Source: Actinoalloteichus caeruleus DSM 43889 (GTDB lineage Bacteria; Actinomycetota; Actinomycetes; Mycobacteriales; Pseudonocardiaceae). Taken from it: DNA of 64,000 bases. Made by a program: the position numbers and the translations under genes. Positions 44,611-53,149 of the stretch are shown here, piece by piece. Position 1 is the stretch's first letter, and each line of letters opens with the position of its first letter. The notes below the pieces were generated by a model. The model was not told the origin of the DNA. It searched no databases and was given only the letters and a program-made list of their open reading frames with translations. The DNA lies in NCBI RefSeq assembly GCF_000429185.2, contig NZ_AUBJ02000001.1:2232001-2296000 (forward strand), given 5' to 3'.

Positions 44611-45473
44611 GGTGCCTGCCTTTCGTACTGGTCACGGTACGAGGCGATGACCTTGGCTGAGTCGTCCGGGGTCATCGCCACGGCGGACAGCGTAGCCAGC
44701 GCTTCCAGGTACACCGAGGTGTCGCTCCGCCTGTCGAGATACGTCCCAGTGGCCAGATGTTCGAGGTAGACAACTGGATCCGCGTCGGCGAACTCCAGGA
44801 TCGTGCCCATCCCACGTCCGCCGATCATCCAACCGGGCTGTGGCCCGATCGCCTCCGGGATGACGCGCACGGTGGCGTGTGCGTGGTCGATGAGCAGGTC
44901 CAACTGATCAGCCATTACTGCCGGGCCACCCACAACCCGGCGGAACGCGACTTCGTCGAGGTAGGCCGTGTAGACGGGAGCATTCCGGGAACGCAGCAAC
45001 GCCTGACGCCCCATCCGGGCGAGTACGAGGTCCGCCATCGGATATGGACCCGGGGTGGCAGCAACCATCGCTCGGGCGTAGTCCGCAGATTGGAGCAGGC
45101 CCGGCACGATGTCACTGATCTGCGTAATCCGAACTGCTTCGTTCTCGTAGCTGATGAGCGTGCCGAGTTGGCCGGGAAGCGAGGACGACGGGGTCCACGG
45201 TGACGCGGCAGGCAGATCCCGCGCCTGCTCGACCAGCGAGTCCCGCTCGTTGGGTGGCAGGCCCAACGCACCGGTGATGGTCGCGACGAGTTCGGGCGTG
45301 ATGACGATTTCCGCCCGCTCGACGCGCTGCACCCACGTGTGGTGCGTACCCAACTGCCGCGCCAGCTCCCGGACTCCGACGCCGGCGTCTTCCCGTGCGT
45401 CACGAAGTGCCTGCCCCACGGCGCGGGCGCGAGGCGTCCGCAGCTTCGACATGCGTGATCGAGTCGTCGCCAT
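44607..45473 (-). CDS. XRE-family regulator with DUF5753
   Basis: A 288-residue regulator. The N-terminal helix-turn-helix is ALRDAREDAGVGVRELARQLGTHHTWVQRVERAEIVITPELVATI; the remainder is the DUF5753 ligand-like domain with ENEAVRITQISDIVPGLLQSADYARAMV, YLDEVAFRRVVGG, TVRVIPEAIGPQPGW and VVYLEHLATGTYLDR. It forms the classic actinomycete pair with the overlapping DUF397 gene. ATG 45473 is chosen because a promoter-like element places the transcript start there; an ATG at 45482 is also in frame. Confidence 0.9.
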   Translation of the reverse strand: MATTRSRMSKLRTPRARAVGQALRDAREDAGVGVRELARQLGTHHTWVQRVERAEIVITPELVATITGALGLPPNERDSLVEQARDLPAASPWTPSSSLPGQLGTLISYENEAVRITQISDIVPGLLQSADYARAMVAATPGPYPMADLVLARMGRQALLRSRNAPVYTAYLDEVAFRRVVGGPAVMADQLDLLIDHAHATVRVIPEAIGPQPGWMIGGRGMGTILEFADADPVVYLEHLATGTYLDRRSDTSVYLEALATLSAVAMTPDDSAKVIASYRDQYERQAP

Positions 45474-45480
45474 GCGCAAC

Positions 45481-45509
45481 ATCGTAGCCGGATCACCTTA
45501 CCCGATCAG
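45481..45509 (-). promoter_or_regulatory. Candidate leaderless promoter of the XRE gene
   Basis: On the minus strand, CTGATC (45509-45504), a 17-base spacer and TACGAT (45486-45481). A start site seven bases further would fall on the ATG at 45473, giving a leaderless mRNA, common in actinobacteria. Confidence 0.45.
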
Positions 45510-45596
45510 GCGATTGTGCCGGCCCCTGGCGCACGTTTCACTTCAGTGGCACAAGGTGGCACATGCGCCACCTGGCTGGCACGAATGGAGTGCGCC

Positions 45597-46175
45597 ATGT
45601 GGCAGATCGTTCACTCTCAGGCACTGTCCACTGTGGTCGTAGTCGGGATCGCGGTCCTGTTCGTCACGGTCGCCGTCCTCATTGGCTGGGAAGTCGAACG
45701 CACCGAAGCCCGCCACCGACCCGACCCCACACCACCAACCACCACCCCCAACGCCCCACGCCGATCCATCCCCGCCCGCGTCCTCCTCGCCACCCGCGCC
45801 CAGGACAGGCCCGGCACGCCGCCCGGAACCCCGAGGCGCGCCCGGCCGGGGACAGCGGCCCCCGACGCTGTCCCCCTCCCACGACCGGCCCCACCCCCTC
45901 CCCGGCGGGGCCGGCCCGGTACGGCGGCACACCACGCCGCCGCACCACCACCGCCGTCCCCCCTCCCGCACCACCACGGAGGACGACGGCAGGGAGCGGC
46001 GTTCCCCGGCGCCGTCTCCCCCCTCCCGCCAGCCCCCACCCCCGACGCGCTCCGGCGCGGGCGGCTGGCCCCGGGGGTGGTGGCCCCCGAGGCCACCACC
46101 CCCACCCTCCCCGCGTTCCCCGCACGTCCCGCCCTGGCCGGTGTCATCCCGCAGTGGACGGAGCCAGCACCGTGA
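45597..46175 (+). CDS. Single-TM protein with long Pro-rich tail
   Basis: A 192-residue protein. MWQIVHSQALSTVVVVGIAVLFVTVAVLIGW-type N-terminus forms one membrane span (write-up positions 12-34), followed by about 150 residues rich in Pro, Arg and Ala. GGAG six bases before ATG 45597 fixes the start. It heads four tightly overlapping genes. Divergent from the XRE gene across about 120 bases. Unknown function. Confidence 0.55.
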   Translation: MWQIVHSQALSTVVVVGIAVLFVTVAVLIGWEVERTEARHRPDPTPPTTTPNAPRRSIPARVLLATRAQDRPGTPPGTPRRARPGTAAPDAVPLPRPAPPPPRRGRPGTAAHHAAAPPPPSPLPHHHGGRRQGAAFPGAVSPLPPAPTPDALRRGRLAPGVVAPEATTPTLPAFPARPALAGVIPQWTEPAP

Positions 46176-46603
46176 TCACCCCCACCAGCCGCACCACCCC
46201 ACACCCCTGGTCAGCCACCGTCCCCGCCGTCGACCCGACCGGAGCGCTCACCACCCTCACCCTCGTCCTCGCCCCCGACCAGTCGACCGTCGTCCTGCTC
46301 GCCAACGGCACCCACACCCCCCTGGCACCCCCCGCCGCCCGCCACCTCGCCGCCGCCCTCCGAACACAACGCCGACTGCTCCTCACCCTCCACAGCGGAC
46401 CCGCCTGCCGAACCCTGTCGGTCGCCCCCACCGCGACCCGGCCCACCCCCACCTCCGGGGCCAGGCTCACCCTCCGCTCGGCCTCCCAGATCGCCGCCCA
46501 CTGGCCGCTCATCCTCGGCCCCGGCCCCGCGCGATCCCTCACCCGCCTGCTCGACGAGGCGGCCCACCACTGCCGGCGGGCACCCTCGGCCCACCGACCC
46601 TGA
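46172..46603 (+). CDS. Hypothetical protein, second gene of small operon
   Basis: A 143-residue protein starting at GTG 46172, overlapping the upstream stop. It has a beta-rich centre (LTTLTLVLAPDQSTVVLLANG, RLLLTLHSG) and ends SLTRLLDEAAHHCRRAPS. Unrecognised family; the overlap and third-position GC support translation. Confidence 0.55.
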   Translation: MITPTSRTTPHPWSATVPAVDPTGALTTLTLVLAPDQSTVVLLANGTHTPLAPPAARHLAAALRTQRRLLLTLHSGPACRTLSVAPTATRPTPTSGARLTLRSASQIAAHWPLILGPGPARSLTRLLDEAAHHCRRAPSAHRP

Positions 46604-46614
46604 CGGAGACGACC

Positions 46615-46731
46615 ATGACCACCCCGCCATCGCACCTCACCCCCACCCCGACCCGGGCCTGCCGTGTCCGCGCCTACGCCCTCCCGGTCCGCGCCCGCCG
46701 GGTCCGCCCCTACCTCCCGGCCCGGCCATGA
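46615..46731 (+). CDS. 38-residue peptide gene
   Basis: MTTPPSHLTPTPTRACRVRA begins a short basic peptide that ends at 46731, overlapping the next ATG (46728). The tandem RVRAYALPVRARRVRPYLP element is Arg-rich with two related halves. Evidence is only its position in an overlapping operon and a GGAGACG site upstream. Confidence 0.35.
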   Translation: MTTPPSHLTPTPTRACRVRAYALPVRARRVRPYLPARP

Positions 46732-47192
46732 CCACCCCCGGGACCGTGCTGCCCGGCACCGAGATCGGACGCATCCTGGCCTGGTGGCCCGCCGGCCACC
46801 AGACGACGACCCTGCGGGTGGAGGCCAGCCCGCTCGGTGTCGTCCTCCGCCCCGAGGACACCCCCACCGAACCGATGGGGATTCCCCCCGTCCAGGCCCG
46901 CCGCCTCGCCGGAGCACTCCTGGTGGCCCACGCCCACGCGGTGGCCACCGTCCTGACCACCGGGCCGGAGCTGGTGGCCTCGCTGATGGTCACCTCCCTG
47001 CCCGGTCTCGGGGGCAAGCTGCTCACCCTGGCCTGCTCCGGGCTGGAACCGCGGCGGTGGGCACTGCCCACCACCTGGCAGCCCACCCGCCCCGGGGATC
47101 CCCCGCTCACCCACCCGGAGGCCGCCGGCGCGCTCCTCGGCCACGCCGCCGGCCACCCACCAGCCGACCAGCACCCCTCCCCACCGCCCTGA
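46728..47192 (+). CDS. Hypothetical protein, last gene of small operon
   Basis: A 154-residue protein with IGRILAWWPAGHQTTTLRVEASPLGVVLRP, ARRLAGALLVAHAHAVATVL and LVASLMVTSLPGLGGKLLTLACSG. It is partly similar in layout to the 46172 product (beta-rich with a helical end). Start overlaps the short peptide gene. Function unknown. Confidence 0.5.
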   Translation: MTTPGTVLPGTEIGRILAWWPAGHQTTTLRVEASPLGVVLRPEDTPTEPMGIPPVQARRLAGALLVAHAHAVATVLTTGPELVASLMVTSLPGLGGKLLTLACSGLEPRRWALPTTWQPTRPGDPPLTHPEAAGALLGHAAGHPPADQHPSPPP

Positions 47193-47493
47193 ACACACCG
47201 GAACCCGATGCCGGCCCACCGCCGACCACCACACCACGGTGGAGGCGGAGTCGGCACCGGCGGGCGGCCGTGCTCACCACACCCCGGCCGCTCCCCCGCG
47301 TCGGCGGACCGCGCCGCCCACGTCGACGGGTTCGCCCCGCCGGGCAGGGGCACGCCGGTGACAGCGCCAGCCGCACGGCGGTTTCCCTCGGTTCCCGCAC
47401 CGACCGCGTTCCCACGTCCACCCGCTCCCGCCCCTGCGGGACGAACTCACCGGGCCGGTGCGGCGGGGCCGGCGGCCCGGTGTCTCGGCGGGC
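47193..47493. other. Convergent intergenic region
   Basis: About 300 bases between the small operon and the 3' end of the gamma-glutamyltransferase gene. No gene or strong hairpin seen. Confidence 0.4.
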
Positions 47494-49305
47494 TCACGGC
47501 GAGGGCCAGACGACCGCCGCCGCGCCACCCCCCTGCCGGGTGGGCTCGGCGACGGCGACCAGCCGCCCGTCGGGCAGGAACTCGACGCCGCTGGCCATGC
47601 CGATGCCGCTGGTGGTGTCGAAGCGGTGGCCCCGGTCGAGGAGCCCGTCCACGGCGGGCAGGTCCACGAAGGTGGTCTCGGCGAGGGTGGTGGCGGTGTT
47701 CCGTTGGCTGGCGCGGGGGGCGGCGACGGCCTCCAACAGGGAGGCCTCCCGGTCAAGGCGTTGGGTGAGGATGCCCAGCACGGTGGTGATGATCGTGGTG
47801 CCGCCCGGGGAGCCGGTGGCCAGCAGGGGCTTCCCGTCGTGGAGCACGATCGTGGGGGCCATCGACGACCGGGGCCGCTTCCTCGGGCCCGGCAGGTTCG
47901 GGTCCGGCTCGCCCGGTGTCACCGGGGAGAAGGAGAAGTCGGTCAGCTCGTTGTTGAGCAGGAAACCCCGTCCCGGCACGACCATCCCGTTGCCGCCGGT
48001 CTGCTCGATGGTCAGGGTGTAGGAGACGACGTTGCCCCACCGGTCGGCGGTCGTCAGGTGCGTGGTGCTCATGCCCTCCCGGCCCGGTTCCACCTGGCCC
48101 CCGTCCGTCCCGCACGGCGTGCTGGCCCGGGGGTCGCCGGCGGGCACCGGGCTGGTCAGGGCCCGGTCAGGGGAGATCAGGCACGCCCGGTCGGCGGCGA
48201 AGGCGTCGGACAGCAGTTCCCCGGTGGGGACGTCGGTGAAATCGGGGTCGCCCACCCAGCGGTTGCGGTCGGCGAAGGCGACCCGGGAGGACTCCAGCAG
48301 CCAGTGCAGGTAGGAGGACTCGTCCATGCCGGCGAGGTCCACGGTCTCCAGGATGTTCAGCGCCTCCCCGACCGTCGTGCCGCCGGACCCGGGCGGGGCC
48401 ATCCCGTACACCTCGTACCCCCGGTAGTCCAGCCTGGTCGAGGGCCGGTCGGGTGCGGTGTGGGCGGCCAGGTCGTCGGTGGTCATCCCGCCGGGTCGGA
48501 CCACGCGGTCCGCCCCGGGGTCGACCTGGGGTTCGCGCACCGAGGACACGATGTCCTCGGCGATCTCGCCCTGGTAGAACGCCTCGACCCCGTGGGTCCC
48601 GAGGATCCGGTAGGTCTCGGCGAGGTCCGGGTTGCGCAGCACGGTGCCGATCTCCGGTGGCCGCCCGTCGGGCAGGAACAACTCCCGGGTGGCCGGGAAC
48701 GCGGCGAACCGCTCCTGGTTGGCGGCGGTCTGGCGGTGGAAGTTCTCGTCGACGACGAACCCGCGCCGGGCCAGGATCTCGGCGGGCCTGAGCAGTTGGG
48801 CCAGGTCGCGGCTCCCCCAGCGGTCCAGGACCCGCTGCCAGGTCAGGGGGGTGCCGGGGACCCCGACGGAGAGGCCGCTGGTGACCGCCTCGTCGAAGGG
48901 GATCGGCTGCCCGTCCTCCAGGAACAGGTCCTCGCCGGCCGAGGCGGGGGCCGTTTCCCGGCCGTCGACGGTGTGCACCTCGCCGGTCGCGGCCTCGTAG
49001 TGCACGAGGAAGCCGCCACCACCGATCCCGTTGGAGTAGGGCTCGGTGACCCCGAGGGCCGCGGCGGTGGCGACGGCGGCGTCGACGGCGTTGCCACCCC
49101 GCCGCAGGACGGCCAGCCCGATCTCGGTGGCGTACTCGTCGGCGGAGGCGACCGCCCCGCCGTGCCCGACGGCCTCCGGTCGCTTCGGCGGCGGTGCGGC
49201 GGCTCGCGCCCCGACCTCGGGTTCACCGGCCGCCGGGACCACCGCCACCGCGGCGACCGCCGCGGCGGTGGCCAGCACCGCGACCGTCCGGAAGCTCCGA
49301 CGCAT
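47494..49305 (-). CDS. ggt: Gamma-glutamyltransferase (glutathione hydrolase)
   Basis: A 603-residue secreted proenzyme of the Ntn-hydrolase family that cleaves or transfers gamma-glutamyl groups. Signal peptide: RTVAVLATAAAVAAVAVVPAAG. The large-subunit part has DEYATEIGLAVLRRGGNAVDAAVATAAALGVTEP, NGIGGGGF and the substrate Arg in DGRETAP. Autocleavage occurs before T414 in the STTHLTTADRWGN motif, followed by NNELTDFSF and KRPRSSMAPTIV. GPGSGG of the small subunit region is also seen (GSPGGTTIITTV). GGGAGG precedes the ATG. Length is typical. Confidence 0.92.
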   Translation of the reverse strand: MRRSFRTVAVLATAAAVAAVAVVPAAGEPEVGARAAAPPPKRPEAVGHGGAVASADEYATEIGLAVLRRGGNAVDAAVATAAALGVTEPYSNGIGGGGFLVHYEAATGEVHTVDGRETAPASAGEDLFLEDGQPIPFDEAVTSGLSVGVPGTPLTWQRVLDRWGSRDLAQLLRPAEILARRGFVVDENFHRQTAANQERFAAFPATRELFLPDGRPPEIGTVLRNPDLAETYRILGTHGVEAFYQGEIAEDIVSSVREPQVDPGADRVVRPGGMTTDDLAAHTAPDRPSTRLDYRGYEVYGMAPPGSGGTTVGEALNILETVDLAGMDESSYLHWLLESSRVAFADRNRWVGDPDFTDVPTGELLSDAFAADRACLISPDRALTSPVPAGDPRASTPCGTDGGQVEPGREGMSTTHLTTADRWGNVVSYTLTIEQTGGNGMVVPGRGFLLNNELTDFSFSPVTPGEPDPNLPGPRKRPRSSMAPTIVLHDGKPLLATGSPGGTTIITTVLGILTQRLDREASLLEAVAAPRASQRNTATTLAETTFVDLPAVDGLLDRGHRFDTTSGIGMASGVEFLPDGRLVAVAEPTRQGGGAAAVVWPSP

Positions 49306-49715
49306 GCGCCCACCTCCCTGAGGTCCGACCGGCCGCGCCGATCGGGGGTGTCCGGATCGGACCACCGGCACCCGTGGACCTCTCATGGTCACAGCTCGTG
49401 TCCCAACGCGCACCCGTCAGCCAACGGATCACCTGCTTCACCCCGAGGAGTGAGACGGTGGCCGCGCACCGTCGGGCGCCGGCTCCGGGCGCACCCCACC
49501 CGTTGGCGCCGTGGCATGGCCCGCTCGCGGGGCCCCGCTCCGCCCGTCGGAGCCGGACCCGCGTCGCGGTCGCGCACGATCGGCCCCCGCCCCAGGAGCC
49601 CAGGACGCACCGGAGGGCAGGCTCCCGGCCGGCGCTCCTCCGCTGCCGGCCGCCCGCCCGTCCCCCGGCGGCGTCCTCCCGGGCACCGCGAGGACATCCG
49701 GGGCCGCCTCGGCGC
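49306..49715. other. Intergenic, no gene recognised
   Basis: About 410 bases between the gamma-glutamyltransferase start and the GH28-like gene stop. It should hold the former's promoter; no gene supported. Confidence 0.4.
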
Positions 49716-51170
49716 TCACTCCCGCCGGGGCTCGGGCACCGACGATGCCGGGACGGCTCCCGCCGCCGGGACACCGTTCTCCCGGACCTCCTCGCACCGC
49801 AGGCCCTCGACGCCCTCGACCAGGGCCGGCTCGTCCACCCGTCGAACGTCGACGTCCCGCAGCGCCACGCCGCGCACCGGGGCGTCCGAACGGCCCCGGA
49901 TCTCCAGCGACCGGCCGGCCCGTTCCACGGTGAGACCGTGGATCCCCACGCCGAGCACGGCCGGTCGGGCACCCCGGGTCCAGCCGGCTCCCCCCTCGTC
50001 GGCCACGATCCGCACCACCGCGCCGTCGACGGTGTCCACGTCCACATCGCGGACGTGGACCTCGCCGACCGTCCGGCCGGCCCGGGACCCACCCCGCACC
50101 CGCAGGGCGGTATCGGTCCGGGATCCGCTCACCCGCAGCCCGGACAGGAACACCTGCTGGGCACCGGCGCCCACCACCACCGCCTCCCGGGCGCCACGCA
50201 GGGCGCAGTCCTCGACGAGGACCTCCGAACTCGGGACGTCGGGGTGCCGCCCGTCCTCGCCCTGCCCCCCGAGCACCGCCAACGCGCGCTCCGAGGCGTC
50301 GAGGTCGCAGCCGCGCACCCGGACCCGCCGGCTGGACTCGACGGCGCAGCCCACCCCGTCGGGGCCGGTGGCGCGGACCGCCACGTGCTGGACGAGCACG
50401 TTCTCACAGGACACCGGGTTCACCGCGGCCATCGGCGCGTTGAGCACGGTGACGCCGTCGATGACCACGTTGCGGCACCGGTAGGGCTGGACGAACTGGG
50501 GCCGCAGCGCGTCCCGCGCACCGAAGACCCGCTCGCTGACCCGGACCCCGCGTTCGGCCAGGGAACGCAACCGTTCCCTGGCGGCGGCCTCCGAGGGGTC
50601 CCCCTGGCGCCACCCGTGCTCGGGCAGCCCCGTCCACGGCCACCAGTGCCGCTCGTCGGCGCCACCGTCGAGGACACCGCCGCCGCTGACGCCGACGTTG
50701 CGCTGCCGGTGCGCGTACACCAGCGGCGAGGGCCCCACCAGGTCGAGACCGCCCCAACGACCTCGCACCCCCGGCAGGTAGGCGGCCGGGTCCCGGCTGA
50801 ACGCCACCGTCGCCTCGTCGGAGACGTACAGGTTCACGTTGCTGAGCAGGTGGACCGGGCCGGTCAGGAACCGGCCGGCCGGCACCACCACGTGCCCGCC
50901 GCCCGCCTGCGCGCACAGCCGGATCGCGGCGCGGATCGCGGCCGTGCAGTCACGTTCACCGTCCCCGACCGCGCCGAACTCGGTGACGTCGAGGAACCGG
51001 TTGGGGAACCTCGGGGGACGCACCCGGTCCCGGAGCCGGTCCGCCCTGCCCCACGGTCCGACCGGGGCGGCGACCAGCGGACGGGCGGGACCGTCCTCGC
51101 CGCACGGCGTGCCGGCGTGGGGACGACCGGCACGCCGATCCGGTTCACGTCGACTGTGGACGGAAGTCAT
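49716..51170 (-). CDS. GH28-like (polygalacturonase-fold) protein with altered active site
   Basis: A 484-residue right-handed beta-helix protein: FLDVTEFGAVGDGERDCTAAI, GGGHVVVPAGRFLTGPVHL, NVNLYVSDEATVAFS, YAHRQRNVGVSGGGVLDGG, LRPQFVQPYRCRNVVIDGV. In GH28 enzymes the active site is NTD, then DD (in DTGDDAIAIKSG), then GHG and RIK. Here the equivalents read GPDG, then DASERALAVLGG, and a GAREAVVVG in place of GGHGxxIGS. So one Asp is kept but the DD pair and His are lost. No signal peptide is visible. It lies between a pectate lyase and other secreted enzymes; it may be a binding protein or an enzyme with changed chemistry. Confidence 0.75.
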   Translation of the reverse strand: MTSVHSRREPDRRAGRPHAGTPCGEDGPARPLVAAPVGPWGRADRLRDRVRPPRFPNRFLDVTEFGAVGDGERDCTAAIRAAIRLCAQAGGGHVVVPAGRFLTGPVHLLSNVNLYVSDEATVAFSRDPAAYLPGVRGRWGGLDLVGPSPLVYAHRQRNVGVSGGGVLDGGADERHWWPWTGLPEHGWRQGDPSEAAARERLRSLAERGVRVSERVFGARDALRPQFVQPYRCRNVVIDGVTVLNAPMAAVNPVSCENVLVQHVAVRATGPDGVGCAVESSRRVRVRGCDLDASERALAVLGGQGEDGRHPDVPSSEVLVEDCALRGAREAVVVGAGAQQVFLSGLRVSGSRTDTALRVRGGSRAGRTVGEVHVRDVDVDTVDGAVVRIVADEGGAGWTRGARPAVLGVGIHGLTVERAGRSLEIRGRSDAPVRGVALRDVDVRRVDEPALVEGVEGLRCEEVRENGVPAAGAVPASSVPEPRRE

Positions 51171-51547
51171 GGGAAGCCTCCTCGGGGGCCGGCCCTCGGC
51201 CGGAGTCGGTCACCGGCGAGGGCGGGACGCCGGCGAACCGGTCAGGGGCCGCGCGGCGGTGGGAGCGGGCCGGCGGGCGCTCCGGACACCGGAGGACGAC
51301 CCCGCGCCGGCGACGACCTCCCCCGCGAACGCCGAAGCCGGGGCGTCGGCCCCGTGACGTCCGGCAAGGAGAGGCGCACCGCCCGGACCGTGCCACCGGG
51401 CCACCGCCAGCCGACCCAGCAGCTAGGCGAAAACTTTCCTCGATATACCACTTGCCAATATATCCGCCACCACTTCCCGGTCAATAGGTCGAAGGATTTC
51501 CACGTTTCCGGCCATCGGTGGATTGACGGAGCCCCCAAACGCGCGGC
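51171..51547. other. Intergenic with AT-rich patch
   Basis: Most of the gap is GC-rich, but 51422-51515 is strikingly AT-rich for this genome (TTTCCTCGATATACC, GCCAATATATCC). It lies upstream of the GH28-like gene and past the pectate lyase; it could hold a promoter. No gene is recognised. Confidence 0.4.
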
Positions 51548-51572
51548 GCGCGCCGGACCTGGTCCGACGCGC
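51548..51572 (-). terminator. Hairpin after pectate lyase
   Basis: 10-bp stem with one mismatch, 51548-51557 with 51563-51572, just past the pectate lyase stop on the minus strand. Confidence 0.5.
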
Positions 51573-51598
51573 GCGGCTCGTGGAGCGGGATCGTTGGG

Positions 51599-52612
51599 TC
51601 AGAGGCCGATCTTGCCGACGCCGGCCCCGGCGGTCACCACACCGGGGACCCGCTCGGCGGCGATCGGCGTGTAGCCGTAGGGGATCGGCCGCACCTGCGC
51701 CCCGTTCCTGGCCTCCGGCGTGCCGGAGTTGTCCAGCCAGTTGTTCAACAACAGGGTGTTGCCGGGAGGGGAGGTGGTGCCGGAGGAGGCCAACACCGGC
51801 CGGCGCACGTTCTCGAAGTAGTTGCGCTCGACGTAGACGCCCGCCTCGATGTTCGAGGACACGCCGTAGCTGCCGACGTCGCGGAAGTAGTTGTTCAGCA
51901 CGTGCACGGGGTTGCCGAACCGCACGCGCGGGTTGCGCTGGTTGGTGCCCTCGAACAGGTTGTGGTGGTAGGTGACGCGCAGCCTGCCCCGGTCCATCCC
52001 CCCGTCGTTGTCCGAGGAGCCGACCAACGAGGTCTTGTCGTGGTTGTGCAGCCGGTTCCAGGACACGGTGACGAAGTCGGAACCACGGCGGATGTCGATC
52101 AGACCGTCGTACGCGTTCGACAGGTCGTTGTGGTCGATCCAGATGTTCGTGGAGCCGTCCTGGATGTTGATCGCGTCGTCGTTGGACCCGGTGAGGACCA
52201 GGTTCCGGATGATGATGTTGCGCTGACCGTTGATCGTCAGGCCACCGCCCCGGATACCCGAGTTGGACCCGACCCCCAGGATGGACTTGTTGGAACCCAC
52301 CCGCTGCATGCCGCTGACCTGGATCATCCCCTGCACCCGGATGATCAGGCGCTCCGAGGAGTTCAGGTTGCTGGCGAGCTGGGAGGCGTTGGTGACGGTG
52401 ACCGTCCGACCACCGGCGCCTCCGGTGGTTCCGCCGTTCTGCGAGGCCCACCCGACGGGGGCGCTGTCCTGGGCGAGCGCCGCCGACTGGGTCACCGCCA
52501 GCGTCCCGCCCGCCGTGGCCAGGACCGCCGCGAGCGCGGTCAGCGCGCGCCGCCAGCCCCGCCGGGGCAGGGGCTGACGGCCGGGTCTCGGTCGGATCTC
52601 GTCTGTTCTCAT
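51599..52612 (-). CDS. Pectate lyase, polysaccharide lyase family 1
   Basis: A 337-residue secreted beta-helix enzyme that cuts polygalacturonate by beta-elimination. Signal peptide: RALTALAAVLATAGGTLAVTQ, cleavage near ALAQD. Landmarks are NIIIRNLVLTGSNDDAINIQ, NIWIDHNDLSNAYDGLIDI with the metal-binding Asp residues, VTVSWNRLHNHDKTSLVG and the catalytic Arg in VTYHHNLFEGTNQRNPRVRFG. ATG 52612. All known PL1 residues appear present. Together with the GH28-like gene it forms a small pectin-related group on the minus strand. Confidence 0.92.
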   Translation of the reverse strand: MRTDEIRPRPGRQPLPRRGWRRALTALAAVLATAGGTLAVTQSAALAQDSAPVGWASQNGGTTGGAGGRTVTVTNASQLASNLNSSERLIIRVQGMIQVSGMQRVGSNKSILGVGSNSGIRGGGLTINGQRNIIIRNLVLTGSNDDAINIQDGSTNIWIDHNDLSNAYDGLIDIRRGSDFVTVSWNRLHNHDKTSLVGSSDNDGGMDRGRLRVTYHHNLFEGTNQRNPRVRFGNPVHVLNNYFRDVGSYGVSSNIEAGVYVERNYFENVRRPVLASSGTTSPPGNTLLLNNWLDNSGTPEARNGAQVRPIPYGYTPIAAERVPGVVTAGAGVGKIGL

Positions 52613-53149
52613 CAGGAAACCTCTCGTCGTGGCCAGGGAACGGTCCATGACCGTGGGAAGGGGAGGGGAGGGCGGTGCCGGGCGGTAAAGGCCGCGTCGG
52701 AGCGCCGGAGAAGCCGACCCGGGAGCCGACGACCGCGCCCCGGGGGAACGGAACGTAGCAACGGGGTTCCGGAGGGTCAACGCGGCGGGGCGGGTGGGCC
52801 AGGCGAACGGCGCCGCTTTCGATAACCCACCGTCGCCCCGGGCAGATCGAACGGGTTCGAATGGCCGGCGGCGGCCAGGAAACGCACGAGAAGGCGCCGT
52901 CGTCCCCGGACCGCCGTCCGGTCGCACGGTCCGGTTCGTGGACAGGACCTACCGCCGAACGAGGGACCGGTGCTCGACACGCCCCCACTCCGGCACCGGC
53001 TCGGCCAGACTGGGCCGAGCCGTCACCGCACCGGGTCACCCCCGGCCCGCCGTCGGACGCGTCCGCCGACCGCCCCGCTCCGGGCCCCCGGTGGCGTCTC
53101 CCCGCGACACCGTCCCGCCGTTCGGTCCACGAGATTGGGAGAGCCGCCG
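52613..53149. other. Divergent intergenic region
   Basis: About 540 bases between the pectate lyase and P450 starts; it should contain both promoters. Sequence TTCGATAACCCACC at 52818 is the only AT-containing patch. No gene supported. Confidence 0.4.
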
